Counted from the first letter of the stretch, positions 1 to 8,838 are shown. The stretch is 37,170 bases of DNA from Bacteroidales bacterium (GCA_017412115.1 JAFPYR010000098.1:1-37170), one strand, 5' to 3'. A program made the numbers and translations. The notes: a model not told the origin generated them from the letters alone.

Positions 1-648
1 TGGGAAATGCTTGTAAGAGACGTTAATGAAGAAGTTCAGAAAGAGTACGTTAATTTGTTGAGGTCGCTATTTAAATCTAACACTGCCAACAAGATTTTTC
101 TGTTGGTTTACATGACTGGAATTTTGCCGATTATCAAAACCGAAACTCAATCTGCGCTGAATAATTTGGGGGAATATAGTGTAATAGATCCTGGTCAAAC
201 TGCTAAATATTATGGTTTTACTGAAAGTGAAGTAATTATATTATGCGAACAACACAATATGGACTTCAATCTTTTGAAACATGCTTATGACGGTTATATG
301 ATCGGCGACGAAAAGTCTGTTTTCAATCCTAATTCGGTAATGATTGCGATTGAAAAGAAAAATTACAACAGTCATTGGTCGAAATCAGCAGCCTACACAA
401 CCATCGAACATTATATAAAAATCGACAGCGATAATGTTCAGCAAAAAATTATCAAAATGCTTAATGGTGAAAATGTTACGGTAGATCCTATGTTTTTCCG
501 AGAATCACTTAGTAAAATACGATGCTGGCGCAGTGTTTTAGCATTGTTGATAATTTTGGGATTATTGACATTCGATTCAGAAACTTGTTATGCAAAAATA
601 CCTAACAAGGAAACGGCTGAGATTTTAAGAGAAATTTTTCAAAAATAA
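1..648 (+). pseudogene. AAA-ATPase-like protein, 5' cut by window, C-terminal nuclease domain deleted
   Basis: The frame is open from base 1 (W-E-M-L-V-R-D), so the real start lies upstream of the window. It corresponds to residues about 156-365 of the intact paralogue at 4919-6481, entering just after its Walker B IIDEWD motif. The family (AAA-ATPase_like plus PDDEXK_9, often labelled DUF1703) is a predicted ATPase fused to a PD-(D/E)XK nuclease, usually multicopy in gut Bacteroidota; its function is not established. Here the reading stops at 646-648, where the paralogue continues for another roughly 155 residues. The nuclease core (GFAD...IELK in the paralogue) is absent and only the last 39 codons survive at 655-774. 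The first 150 bases are almost identical to the paralogue, while later blocks diverge. I infer a truncated and probably non-functional copy; a domain-only ATPase product cannot be excluded. Confidence 0.8.
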
Positions 649-654
649 AATGTA

Positions 655-774
655 AAAAACAAAAATTATCCGTCAGCGTTGAAAGGCATTTCGCAACGGA
701 TAATTCTTGTCGGAATTAATTGGAGCAAGCGCAAAGCAAAACACGACGTTAAAATCGAAGTGGTGGAGCCGTGA
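655..774 (+). pseudogene. Remnant of the C-terminal tail of the same ATPase/nuclease gene
   Basis: These 39 codons plus stop (KNKNYPSALKGI...IEVVEP) match the last 39 codons of the intact copy at 6362-6481 with few changes, and lie in the same frame as 1-648. The stop at 646-648 and a loss of about 118 codons separate the two pieces. The remnant marks the right edge of an internal deletion. Its stop (772-774) lies 6 bp from the stop of the convergent barrel gene, the same geometry as in the intact unit. Confidence 0.85.
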
Positions 775-780
775 TAAGTT

Positions 781-3093
781 TTACATCCTTTCTTTTTCGT
801 CGTTTCCTGCGCCGGTGCCTTTGTATTTCGATTTTGCCGGATTGAAACGGTATTGAATCTGCAAATAAAATTCCCGCGTGTCGTATGTGTCATAAATATT
901 CATATAACCCATTTTCGACAAGGATTTTATATCGCGACGGGTGTCGCCCGTAATGTCTGAAACGCCAGCCTCAACATTCAGCGCACCGTCCAAAAACGAT
1001 TTTGAAACGCAAAAATCCAATACAAAGTAGTTTGAGCGGAAATAATTGGACTCACAATGCCCTTTGCCATAAAAATTTACGACCAAATCAAACGTCCAGC
1101 CGCTTTCAAAATCAAAACAGTTGTCAAGTTCTGCCGTCAGACACGGTTTGTTGAGTTTTTCTGTAACCGACTGAGACTCAACCTCAAAACGCTGCTTTCT
1201 GAACGTCAAATCAAACTGCGGCGTGTAAAATCCGAACTCCGGCGCGGCAGAAAAATTCAACGCCAAACCCTGAACATGCCTGTCATAGTTGACAGGTCGG
1301 CTGATATGAACCTCAGGATTGTTGTAATCAACTGTGCCGTAATACATTATGTGATTTTTAACATCGCGGTACGAGGCGGAAAACTGCAAAAAATTCCACG
1401 AAACAAGATACGTAAAATCGCTGATTTCACGCGGCAAAAGTGCTGAATTTCCAGATTCAATAAAATAACGGCTGACATACATATACGAATTTCTTAGCAT
1501 AAAATACGACGGACGTTTGGTCTTTTTCGTATATGAAAGGTTCATTTCAAAGTCGCCGGGCGAAAAACTAAGCGATGCCGACGGAAACCAACTGCTGTAT
1601 TTTCTTGACGTTTCTTCGTCCAAAACTTCGCCGTTAAAATATTTAAAATCAACATCTTCGTAACGCAAGCCCGCTTTTAAACTCCATTTTTCGGAAAACT
1701 TGTAACCATACTGCAAAAATGCCGCTGTGGTAGTCTGACGGCTGCGGCTCTCAACCGTCGGAACAAATTCTTCTGCTCTGCTTTTGAAATTGTCGCGGTA
1801 GTCCGAAAAAATGTTTTCGCCGCCGAAATTAATTTTTCCGCCAAAAAGTTTATGACCCAAAACGAGTTTTTCCGCAAACATTTTGCTGTCAACTTTGTTC
1901 GACGTTGAAATTTGTCTGTCGTCCTGAAAATCAGCATTTTCGGTATTCATAGTGTTTTTGTCAACAAAATTTGTAAAAATATCGGCATTAAAATCAACTG
2001 AAAAACCGCCGACATTTCCGTTGTAATAGGCGTTGAGGGAATGTGAAAAATCCTTGTCGCATTTTGCGCGGCTGTCTTCCGCAATTTCGTCAACAAAATC
2101 TCCGTTTTTATACGCCATGAGACTGCCCTGAGCGGTTTGCTCGTCTTTGGAATCATCGTTGAACTGGTATTTAATTCCGGCAAAATTCTGCGCATTGAAC
2201 TGATAATTGACACCGCCCGAATAACGCATACTACATTGCTTATAATCAACATTTTCCGACTGTTTTGTTTCCCACAGAGCATCGGTTTGTCTGAGGTCAT
2301 AAGTCTCTGACTGCAAAAATGATTTGGTGTCGTAACAAAACACACCGCCGAAAACGTCCAAATTTCCACGCCGGTAATTAAAATTTAGTTTCGTAATATA
2401 ATCACTGTATTCGCATATCGAGTACAGACCGAGAGCATCAAAACTGAAACCGTCGCCGACGGGCTTCAAAGTATAAATTTTGATTACGGATTCTACTTCC
2501 GCGCCGTATTCCGCGCCGGGATTGTTGATTACTTCAACGTATTTCACATTTTTAGGGTCAAGATTCTTTAACTCGTTGTCGTCCCGCACTTTAACGTTGT
2601 TGATGTAAATTTCGGGCGTTCCTTTGCCGAAAACTTCGATTCCGTCTTTTGTGAGCGTAACGCCGGGCAGTTTGGCGAGCATTTTGTCGCCGCTCAACGT
2701 CTTGGTTAGCAGCGTGTTCTGAACGTCCGTAACCATCGCACCGTCTTTTATCCTCGTTTTTGGCAAACCGGCTGAAACTGTGATTTCTTGAAGTTCCAAA
2801 TCCGAATTTTTCAAAACGATTTTTTCAAAAAAGTCATTGACACTTAAAATTTTCGTTTCGTAACCAAGACACGAAACGCTTAAAAATTTTGCGTTCTGAC
2901 TTTTTTCAACGGAAAATTTTCCGTTTTCGTCGGTGATTGTGCCGCTAAGGAAAACCGAGTCAGCCGACATCAAAACTACGTTTGCAAAAGAAACGGGCGA
3001 ACCGCTTTCCGCGAAAATTCCGCCCGTTATCGTCTGGGCAAAAGATGCTGCACTCAAAAATGCAACCAAAATTGTTAATAAAAATCTTTTCAT
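781..3093 (-). CDS. Outer-membrane beta-barrel protein, TonB-receptor-like (unit 1)
   Basis: A 770-residue protein. It has a signal peptide ending in ASFAQ (about residue 20), a CarboxypepD_reg-like beta-sandwich (residues about 22-95, with ITDENGKF and CLGYETK), a plug-like domain (about 105-215, with LAKLPGVTLTKDGIEVFG, YINN and VINNPGAEYGAEV), then a long aromatic-rich barrel. The C-terminus reads RFNPAKSKYKGTGAGNDEKERM, a signature common in the Bacteroidota outer-membrane beta-barrel family OMP_b-brl_3. No TonB box is obvious. The ligand is unknown; it may import or bind an oligomer or peptide, or export one. It is divergent from the regulator at 3309 and convergent with the ATPase remnant. 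The paralogue is 6487-8796, and this copy looks visibly richer in G+C than that one. Start chosen for the signal peptide; a TAATTTTG promoter element lies 33 bp upstream. Confidence 0.9.
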   Translation of the reverse strand: MKRFLLTILVAFLSAASFAQTITGGIFAESGSPVSFANVVLMSADSVFLSGTITDENGKFSVEKSQNAKFLSVSCLGYETKILSVNDFFEKIVLKNSDLELQEITVSAGLPKTRIKDGAMVTDVQNTLLTKTLSGDKMLAKLPGVTLTKDGIEVFGKGTPEIYINNVKVRDDNELKNLDPKNVKYVEVINNPGAEYGAEVESVIKIYTLKPVGDGFSFDALGLYSICEYSDYITKLNFNYRRGNLDVFGGVFCYDTKSFLQSETYDLRQTDALWETKQSENVDYKQCSMRYSGGVNYQFNAQNFAGIKYQFNDDSKDEQTAQGSLMAYKNGDFVDEIAEDSRAKCDKDFSHSLNAYYNGNVGGFSVDFNADIFTNFVDKNTMNTENADFQDDRQISTSNKVDSKMFAEKLVLGHKLFGGKINFGGENIFSDYRDNFKSRAEEFVPTVESRSRQTTTAAFLQYGYKFSEKWSLKAGLRYEDVDFKYFNGEVLDEETSRKYSSWFPSASLSFSPGDFEMNLSYTKKTKRPSYFMLRNSYMYVSRYFIESGNSALLPREISDFTYLVSWNFLQFSASYRDVKNHIMYYGTVDYNNPEVHISRPVNYDRHVQGLALNFSAAPEFGFYTPQFDLTFRKQRFEVESQSVTEKLNKPCLTAELDNCFDFESGWTFDLVVNFYGKGHCESNYFRSNYFVLDFCVSKSFLDGALNVEAGVSDITGDTRRDIKSLSKMGYMNIYDTYDTREFYLQIQYRFNPAKSKYKGTGAGNDEKERM

Positions 3094-3125
3094 TTCGTTT
3101 GTGCGTTTTTAAATTTTTTACGCCG

Positions 3126-3156
3126 CAAAATTATGTCTGAGAAATTTCCCGCACAA
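3126..3156 (-). promoter_or_regulatory. Promoter of the unit 1 barrel gene
   Basis: On the minus strand a TAATTTTG element (complement of 3126-3133) fits the Bacteroidota -7 consensus TAnnTTTG. A TTG lies 20 bp upstream (complement of 3154-3156). An identical TAATTTTG precedes the paralogous barrel gene. Assigned by consensus only. Confidence 0.6.
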
Positions 3157-3200
3157 TAGCCGTTGCTGACCAAAAAAAGTCAAGTTGTTGAAAATAACCA

Positions 3201-3218
3201 TGTTGCAATTTTGCAACA
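3201..3218. promoter_or_regulatory. Candidate operator dyad 1 of unit 1
   Basis: TGTTGCAATTTTGCAACA has two perfect 8-bp arms around TT. Its core is TTGCA-ATTT-TGCAA at 3203-3216, matching the dyads in the unit 2 intergenic region. It lies between the two divergent promoters. I infer it is bound by the adjacent HTH regulator. Confidence 0.55.
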
Positions 3219-3242
3219 CTTCGTTTTGCAACAAAAATCAGG

Positions 3243-3260
3243 TGTTGAAGGCTTGCAACA
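3243..3260. promoter_or_regulatory. Candidate operator dyad 2 of unit 1
   Basis: TGTTGAAGGCTTGCAACA is an imperfect 18-bp dyad whose core TTGAA-GGCT-TGCAA differs by one base from TTGCA-N4-TGCAA. It is 42 bp (four helical turns) from dyad 1 and overlaps the -33 TTG of the regulator promoter, which would suit autoregulation. A further half-site TTGCAACA sits at 3226-3233. Confidence 0.5.
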
Positions 3261-3283
3261 ACGGTAAAAAATCTGTATTTTTG
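3253..3283 (+). promoter_or_regulatory. Promoter of the unit 1 regulator
   Basis: TATTTTTG at 3276-3283 fits TAnnTTTG, with a TTG at 3253-3255 and a 20-bp spacer. It lies 25 bp upstream of the ATG at 3309. Confidence 0.6.
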
Positions 3284-3308
3284 CGCCGTCAAAAAAAATG
3301 TTTTTAAC

Positions 3309-4871
3309 ATGAAATTTATAAAACTTCTGATAGTTTTGGCGGCGTTTTTTACGGCGTGCGAACACAAACCCGAACCGAATGTGTATTTGGTTTCGTCATA
3401 CGATTTGCTGAAAAAAGGCGATTTGGACACTGCGAAACTTTTGGTTGAAAAGGCTGAGCGCAAGAGCGAGGCTGACGACGCGCTTTATTATTTGGTACGC
3501 GGTGCGGTTGCGGCGGCAACCTTGGAAAGGTCTTACCGTGATTTTGACGGCGCAGAAAAATGTATCAGTTTTTTTGAGGGCGATGACGAAAAATCTGCGT
3601 GGGCGCATTTCATAAAAGGCGAACTTATGTACAATTCTAACCGTTGGGAAGAGGCGGCGGTTGAGTGGCGGACGGCGGAAAAACTCGCTGCAAAAACCTC
3701 CTGCGACGAACTTAAATTCCACGTTTACTTGAAGTTGGTATATTTGAACACAAATTCAGGCAATTTTGACGGCATTGAATTTTGGTCGGAACAGATGCAG
3801 AAACACGTCGTTACAAATTTTGACAAGTCTGAATTTTATTATCAAAAATGTTTCATTCCGGATATGCCGACAGACAGTGTCAGGTTTTATGCCGAAAAAG
3901 CGGTCGAATACGCAGAAAAATCTCCGAAATTCTACGCCGGCATTTACAAATATTACAAATTGGCGGAGGTGGTAATGGACAAGGACGATTCTTTGTCTGA
4001 AAGCCTGATAATCAAGTCGTTTGATAACGGCGTACATTTTCAGGGGTATTCGATTTTGGGACAGATTTACCTCAGGCGCGGCGACATAAAAAAGGCGGAG
4101 GAGTATTTTTCAAAATCTACTGACGGCGTTTACTGGGTTGACAACGAAATCAAAATCAACAGACTTTTGGGCGAGTTTTATGCCGGTAAAAACGATTACA
4201 AAACGGCATACGGACACGCGCTTTTGAGTTCGGCTGCCAAGGACACAATGATTGCATTTTATCAGAACAGCGGCGTAAAAACGACGCAGACAAAATTTGC
4301 TGACGAAATCGAAAACCTCAAATTAAAATCCGCTTTTGAGAAGAAGATTTTTCTGACAATATCTGTTTCGGCAGTGATTTTGGCGGTTTTGGTTTTGACG
4401 GTTGTTTTTATGAAATTGAAACTTGTTGAACGAAAGCGCAAAATTTTTGAGGCTCAGCAGACGATAAACGGTTACAATCAGAAAATCAAAGATTTACAAA
4501 ACACGAGTCAAGACAAAGACGATTCAGAGATAAAATTTTTGCAGCAAAAAGTCCAAGCCTTGGAGCAGAAATTTTCAGACGTTTATGTCCGTGGCAAAGA
4601 ACTTTATTCACAGATACTCAGCGACAAAAAAATCGGCCGCTGGTCAAAAGAGGACTACAAAAATTTCATTGACTATTATCAAAGTGTTGATTTTCTGTTT
4701 GTTTACGGTTTTGAGACGGATTATGTAAGTCTCACCGACCGTCAGAAAATTTTTCTGATTCTATGTCATATTGGCAAAACCAAAGAAGAAATTATGCAGA
4801 TAATGACCTTGGAAGACGGTTCGTTTCGGAGTATGAAATCAAGAGTGGAAAAGCAAAAAAATAATTGCTAA
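3309..4871 (+). CDS. Membrane-tethered TPR regulator with C-terminal HTH (unit 1)
   Basis: A 520-residue protein. The N-terminus has a lipoprotein signal with lipobox FTAC (Cys17). Residues about 25-335 are helical TPR-like repeats (for example GDLDTAKLLVEKA and GDIKKAEEYFSKS). One membrane helix spans about 347-370, followed by a charged coiled coil (371-425). The C-terminus has an HTH-like segment (LTDRQKIFLILCHIGKTKEEIMQIM, starting at 475) that resembles LuxR-type LTxRE...GxxxxEIA helices. Bacteroidota have many proteins of this layout: a periplasmic TPR sensor, one helix and a cytoplasmic DNA-binding domain. Being divergent from the barrel gene, it probably controls that gene. Holding both a lipid anchor and a membrane helix is unusual. 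The DNA-binding role is inferred from weak motif similarity. Confidence 0.75.
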   Translation: MKFIKLLIVLAAFFTACEHKPEPNVYLVSSYDLLKKGDLDTAKLLVEKAERKSEADDALYYLVRGAVAAATLERSYRDFDGAEKCISFFEGDDEKSAWAHFIKGELMYNSNRWEEAAVEWRTAEKLAAKTSCDELKFHVYLKLVYLNTNSGNFDGIEFWSEQMQKHVVTNFDKSEFYYQKCFIPDMPTDSVRFYAEKAVEYAEKSPKFYAGIYKYYKLAEVVMDKDDSLSESLIIKSFDNGVHFQGYSILGQIYLRRGDIKKAEEYFSKSTDGVYWVDNEIKINRLLGEFYAGKNDYKTAYGHALLSSAAKDTMIAFYQNSGVKTTQTKFADEIENLKLKSAFEKKIFLTISVSAVILAVLVLTVVFMKLKLVERKRKIFEAQQTINGYNQKIKDLQNTSQDKDDSEIKFLQQKVQALEQKFSDVYVRGKELYSQILSDKKIGRWSKEDYKNFIDYYQSVDFLFVYGFETDYVSLTDRQKIFLILCHIGKTKEEIMQIMTLEDGSFRSMKSRVEKQKNNC

Positions 4872-4895
4872 AGCGAAAAACTTTTGTTACCTTTG
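4865..4895 (+). promoter_or_regulatory. Promoter of the unit 2 ATPase
   Basis: TTG at 4865-4867, 20-bp spacer, TACCTTTG at 4888-4895, and ATG 23 bp downstream. The TTG and spacer are nearly repeated at 9801-9823 before the next ATPase, so the promoter belongs to the repeated module. Confidence 0.65.
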
Positions 4896-4918
4896 CGAAG
4901 AATCAAAATTGAAACGTC

Positions 4919-6481
4919 ATGAGCAGATTTTTAGATTACGGAAATTCGGATTTTAGGAGTGTTAGAGATAGCAATTTTGTTGATAAATCGGGATTAATCA
5001 ACGTATTAAACGAAAAAATTGGTAAGGAAAGTCGTTTTATGTGCATTTCTCGTCCGCGACGTTTTGGAAAGTCCGTTGCGGCAAAAATGATTTATGCTTA
5101 TTACGACCGCTCATGCGATTCAAGGGAATTGTTTAAAGGCTTGGAAATCACCAAATCACCAGACTTTGAAAAGCATTTAAACAAATATCCGACGATTTAT
5201 TTGGATTGGAATCGTTTTGCGGCAAAAGATAAAAATACCGTAGTAAAAGATGCTCAAATTGCCATAATAGAAGATTTACAACAAGTATATCCGTTTCTTG
5301 ACAAAAACGAAACCCATCTTATGGACGCTTTGGAAGCCATAAATGACAGAACCGGCGACCGCTTTGTTTTCATTATCGACGAATGGGATATGCTTGTAAG
5401 AGATGTTAACGAAGAGGTTCAGAAAGAGTACGTTAATTTGTTGAGGTCGCTATTTAAATCTAACACTGCCAACAAGATTTTTCTGTTGGTTTACATGACC
5501 GGAATTTTGCCGATTATCAAAACCGAAACGCAGTCTGCATTAAATAATTTTGATGAGTTTAGTATTGTGCGTCCTGTTAAAACCGCTAAATATTACGGAT
5601 TTACAAAAGATGAGGTAAGAAAAATTTGTGAGCGTTACAATATGGATATGTCATTGATGGAACATGCTTACGACGGATATATTTTCGGCAGTGAAAAATC
5701 GATGTTCAATCCTAATTCCGTAATGCTTGCTACCGAAGATGGTGAATATAATAGTCATTGGTCGAAATCTGCGGCATACACCACAATCGAACATTATATC
5801 AAAATCGACAGCGACAATGTCCAGCAAAAAATAATCAAAATGCTCAACGGTGAGAGCGTTACGATAAAAACCACAAGTTTTCGCAACGACATGAAAAATG
5901 TCAACAATAGCGATGACGTTTTGACACTTTTGGCGCACTTGGGTTATTTGTCATACAACCCGGAAGATAGCACGGTAAGAATTCCAAATACAGAAGTTGC
6001 CGAAGAGTTTGAACTTTCAATTGGTGAATCCGGGTGGGGCGAGGTTTCTGCTGCTCTGACTGATTCTTTAACGCTGATTAACAGAACGATAGCGATGGAT
6101 GCGGATTATATTTCAGAGGCTTTCGATAAATACCGTTTTGAATCCTCGTCAATCATAAAATACAAAGACGAAAATTCGATGGCGTGTGCGATAACTATTG
6201 CGTATTATGCTGCAAAACGTTACTACAAAATCTACCGTGAACAACCGGCAGGAAAAGGCTTTGCAGACATGATTTTTGTTCCGCTTCACAATTCAACACG
6301 TCCGGCGATTGTTATTGAACTAAAACACAATAAATCAGCACAAGGCGCAATCGACCAAATCAAAAACAAAAATTATCCGTCGGCACTGAAAGGTATATTG
6401 CGACAGATAATTCTTGTTGGAATCAATTGGAGCAAGCGTAAAGCAAAACACGATGTTAAAATCGAAGTGGTGGAGCCGTGA
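4919..6481 (+). CDS. AAA-ATPase-like/PD-(D/E)XK nuclease family protein (unit 2, intact)
   Basis: A 520-residue protein with the full family layout. The N-terminal ATPase has the family's Walker A variant SRPRRFGKS (44-52) and Walker B FIIDEWD (151-157). The C-terminal PD-(D/E)XK domain has GFAD (Asp450) and VIELK (Glu467, Lys469), spaced as expected for the nuclease triad. There is no signal peptide or membrane helix, so it is cytoplasmic. Such proteins are abundant in gut Bacteroidota but have no settled role; a nucleic-acid-processing or defence/selfish function is often suspected. It has its own TAnnTTTG promoter and sits between the unit 1 regulator and the unit 2 barrel, whose stop lies 5 bp away on the other strand. 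The paralogue at 1-774 shares near-identical blocks (for example residues about 165-195 and 279-310) separated by divergent ones. Confidence 0.88.
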   Translation: MSRFLDYGNSDFRSVRDSNFVDKSGLINVLNEKIGKESRFMCISRPRRFGKSVAAKMIYAYYDRSCDSRELFKGLEITKSPDFEKHLNKYPTIYLDWNRFAAKDKNTVVKDAQIAIIEDLQQVYPFLDKNETHLMDALEAINDRTGDRFVFIIDEWDMLVRDVNEEVQKEYVNLLRSLFKSNTANKIFLLVYMTGILPIIKTETQSALNNFDEFSIVRPVKTAKYYGFTKDEVRKICERYNMDMSLMEHAYDGYIFGSEKSMFNPNSVMLATEDGEYNSHWSKSAAYTTIEHYIKIDSDNVQQKIIKMLNGESVTIKTTSFRNDMKNVNNSDDVLTLLAHLGYLSYNPEDSTVRIPNTEVAEEFELSIGESGWGEVSAALTDSLTLINRTIAMDADYISEAFDKYRFESSSIIKYKDENSMACAITIAYYAAKRYYKIYREQPAGKGFADMIFVPLHNSTRPAIVIELKHNKSAQGAIDQIKNKNYPSALKGILRQIILVGINWSKRKAKHDVKIEVVEP

Positions 6482-6486
6482 TAAGA

Positions 6487-8796
6487 TTACATTCTTTGTT
6501 TTTCGTCGTTGCCTGCGCCCGTGCCTTTATATTTTGATTTTGCGGGGTTGAAACGATATTTTAATGTAAGTGTTACAAGTCTTGTTTCAAAAAGTTTGTC
6601 CTGATGTAAGAAAATGTCGTGATTGTAGAAATCAACTTTTTGTGCTGACGTATTGAAAATGTCGGATACCGATAATTTTACATTTAGTGCGTCATTTAAG
6701 AAAGATTTTTGAATGTTGAAAGATGCTTTGAAAGTTTGATTCATTTCAACGTTTTCATAACTTCCCTCACTCATATAATCCAAATCCAATCCGATGATAT
6801 ATTTTTTCGGCAGAGAAAAATTGTTGTATAATTGAGCCATTGCTATCGGATTGTTCATATTCTTTGTTTTGCCGCAATATTCGGTTTTGAAAATCTGTCC
6901 GAAAATTCCTGCGTTAGCCGTCGCCCGCCAAATTCCGACCGCCGGTTGACAGCCTATAAAAAATTGATATTTATTGAGTTTGTCAAAATTTTCAACCGTT
7001 ATATGCGTTATTTTGGAGTCGCCGCCGTATGTTCTTGAATGATTCAAAATCGGATTTTTTACCGCACTAAAAGACCCCATTAAATAATAGATTTTATAAA
7101 CCACTTGAAATCCGAAATCATCTATAACAGAAGGTTTTAACATCGCATTTCCGCTGTGATACATGTATCTGTTAACATAACTCATACTGTTTCCGAGCAT
7201 ATAATATGACGGTCTTTGAGTCCGCCCCGTATAATTAATTGTCCAATAAACTCCGCCGTTTTGCGCAGATAATGAAAAAGACGGAAAAAATTCGTCATAA
7301 TTTTTTTCAGCGGATTTTTCACCGAAAACATAATAATCGAAATAAATATGTTCATAACGGATACCCGCTGAAATTTCCATTTTTTCGGTTAAGTCAATAT
7401 TATATTCGGCAAAAAATGCGTTGTTGTTTTCTCTTACTTTAACATCATTGTCGGAAATATAACCTTCTAAATTAGAGTAGGTTTCATTGGATTTTGATTT
7501 TGAAAACTCGTTACCGAAATTACATTTGCCTTTCCAAACGGGATAAGTCAAAATTATTTTCTCTGCGATTAAACTGTTATCGCGTTTTGATACGGAGTTA
7601 ACATCGCGCCACCCGAAAGTTTGTCCGTATTCTGTGCCTGCTCCTATGTTTTTATTTTTTATGGACATATAGTCAAGATTAAAGTCGATGTCAAGGTTTC
7701 CCGCTTTGCCCGAATAGTAAAAGTTAGCGGAATTTTTCGGATTGGTTGTTGATTTTTTAGTGTTATTGATTTTTGTAAAATCGTACAAACTTCCGTTTGT
7801 TAAGACATCGGAGCCGGTGAATAAATAAGTTGTATATTCCTGATAATCATATTGATAAAATGCACCAAAGGAGTTTTTCGCGTTAATTTGATAATTAAAA
7901 CCGCCTTTTCCCGAAAAGTCGCAATTTTTCACATAATCGTTGCCGGTATTGGTATTATAAAAATTCCAAACCGTATCGCCAAAATTCGTCTGCTGACAAT
8001 CAACACCCGTTTTGGCTTTTCTTTTTTCGTAATAAAAATTGGTAAAAATATCAAGTTTGTTTTTTCTGAAATTCATATTCAACTTGTCTTTTTGTGAATA
8101 ATAATTTCCGAAAATATTGTCGTTAGTAACGTCAAACGAAAAGCCCTCGCCGACTGCCGATTTTGTCGTTATGATAATGACGGAATTTGTTTCGGCGGAA
8201 TATTTTGCACCCGGATTTCTGATAACCTGAACGTTTTTAATGTTTTCGGAATTTAGTTGCGTAAGTTCATTTTTGTCTTGAAGTTTTCTGCCGTTGATGT
8301 AAATTTCGGGTGTTCCGCGTCCGAAAACTTCAATTTCTTCACCGTTTTTTATAACGCCGGGGATTTTTTTCAAAACGTCTTCGGCATTGCCTTCTTTTGA
8401 TAAAAGCGAATTTTCAACGGTCGTAACAATTGCACCGTTTTTAATTTGCGTGAGCGGACGGCGTGCGGAAACGGTGATTTCGTCAAGATTTACGTCGCTA
8501 AATTCCAAAACGGCGTTTATAACGGTTTCGGTCTCTGAGATTACTTTTGAAAAATCCGCAAAACCTATACACGAAATTTTTATTACGTTAGCGTTTTGCG
8601 TTTCAGCAAAATTAAAAATTCCGTTCTCGTCGGTGATTGTGCCTGACAAAATAGTTGAATCGTTTTGCAAAAGTACAACGTTTGCAAACGGAATTTTTGC
8701 ACCGTTTTTGTCCGAAACCGTGCCTGAAATTTTTTGTGCAAAAGCGGCTGACTGAATCAAAACCGCTGTTAAAATCATTAACAAAATTCTTTTCAT
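6487..8796 (-). CDS. Outer-membrane beta-barrel protein, TonB-receptor-like (unit 2)
   Basis: A 769-residue paralogue of 781-3093. It has a signal peptide ending in AAFAQ, a CarboxypepD_reg-like domain (residues about 23-95, SGTVSDKNGAKIPFANV and ITDENGIF), a plug-like region (about 105-215, with LKKIPGVIKNGEEIEVFG and VIRNPGAKYSAE), a barrel, and the C-terminal KSKYKGTGAGNDEKQRM. Gene length and every landmark match unit 1, but the sequence is more A+T-rich and the barrel has diverged, suggesting an old duplication or separate acquisition with different ligands. It is divergent from the regulator at 9048 and converges on the ATPase with a 5-bp gap and no terminator. Confidence 0.9.
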   Translation of the reverse strand: MKRILLMILTAVLIQSAAFAQKISGTVSDKNGAKIPFANVVLLQNDSTILSGTITDENGIFNFAETQNANVIKISCIGFADFSKVISETETVINAVLEFSDVNLDEITVSARRPLTQIKNGAIVTTVENSLLSKEGNAEDVLKKIPGVIKNGEEIEVFGRGTPEIYINGRKLQDKNELTQLNSENIKNVQVIRNPGAKYSAETNSVIIITTKSAVGEGFSFDVTNDNIFGNYYSQKDKLNMNFRKNKLDIFTNFYYEKRKAKTGVDCQQTNFGDTVWNFYNTNTGNDYVKNCDFSGKGGFNYQINAKNSFGAFYQYDYQEYTTYLFTGSDVLTNGSLYDFTKINNTKKSTTNPKNSANFYYSGKAGNLDIDFNLDYMSIKNKNIGAGTEYGQTFGWRDVNSVSKRDNSLIAEKIILTYPVWKGKCNFGNEFSKSKSNETYSNLEGYISDNDVKVRENNNAFFAEYNIDLTEKMEISAGIRYEHIYFDYYVFGEKSAEKNYDEFFPSFSLSAQNGGVYWTINYTGRTQRPSYYMLGNSMSYVNRYMYHSGNAMLKPSVIDDFGFQVVYKIYYLMGSFSAVKNPILNHSRTYGGDSKITHITVENFDKLNKYQFFIGCQPAVGIWRATANAGIFGQIFKTEYCGKTKNMNNPIAMAQLYNNFSLPKKYIIGLDLDYMSEGSYENVEMNQTFKASFNIQKSFLNDALNVKLSVSDIFNTSAQKVDFYNHDIFLHQDKLFETRLVTLTLKYRFNPAKSKYKGTGAGNDEKQRM

Positions 8797-8830
8797 TTTT
8801 TTCCAAAAGTTTTTAAAAATTTTACGGTTG

Positions 8831-8838
8831 CAAAATTA
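8831..8838 (-). promoter_or_regulatory. -7 element of the unit 2 barrel promoter
   Basis: CAAAATTA on + reads TAATTTTG on -, identical to the unit 1 barrel element and 34 bp from the start codon (33 bp in unit 1). No clear -33 TTG is present at 19-21 bp; instead a small dyad ATGCACCTTGCAT (8862-8874) occupies that zone. Confidence 0.5.

Noticed and set aside
666..893. Minus-strand open frame over the ATPase remnant and the start of the barrel 3' end
   Set aside because: Antisense shadow; no family features and it crosses two supported genes.
1057..1446. 129-codon plus-strand frame inside the barrel gene
   Set aside because: Shadow of the minus-strand barrel coding region; strongly basic, no recognisable motif.
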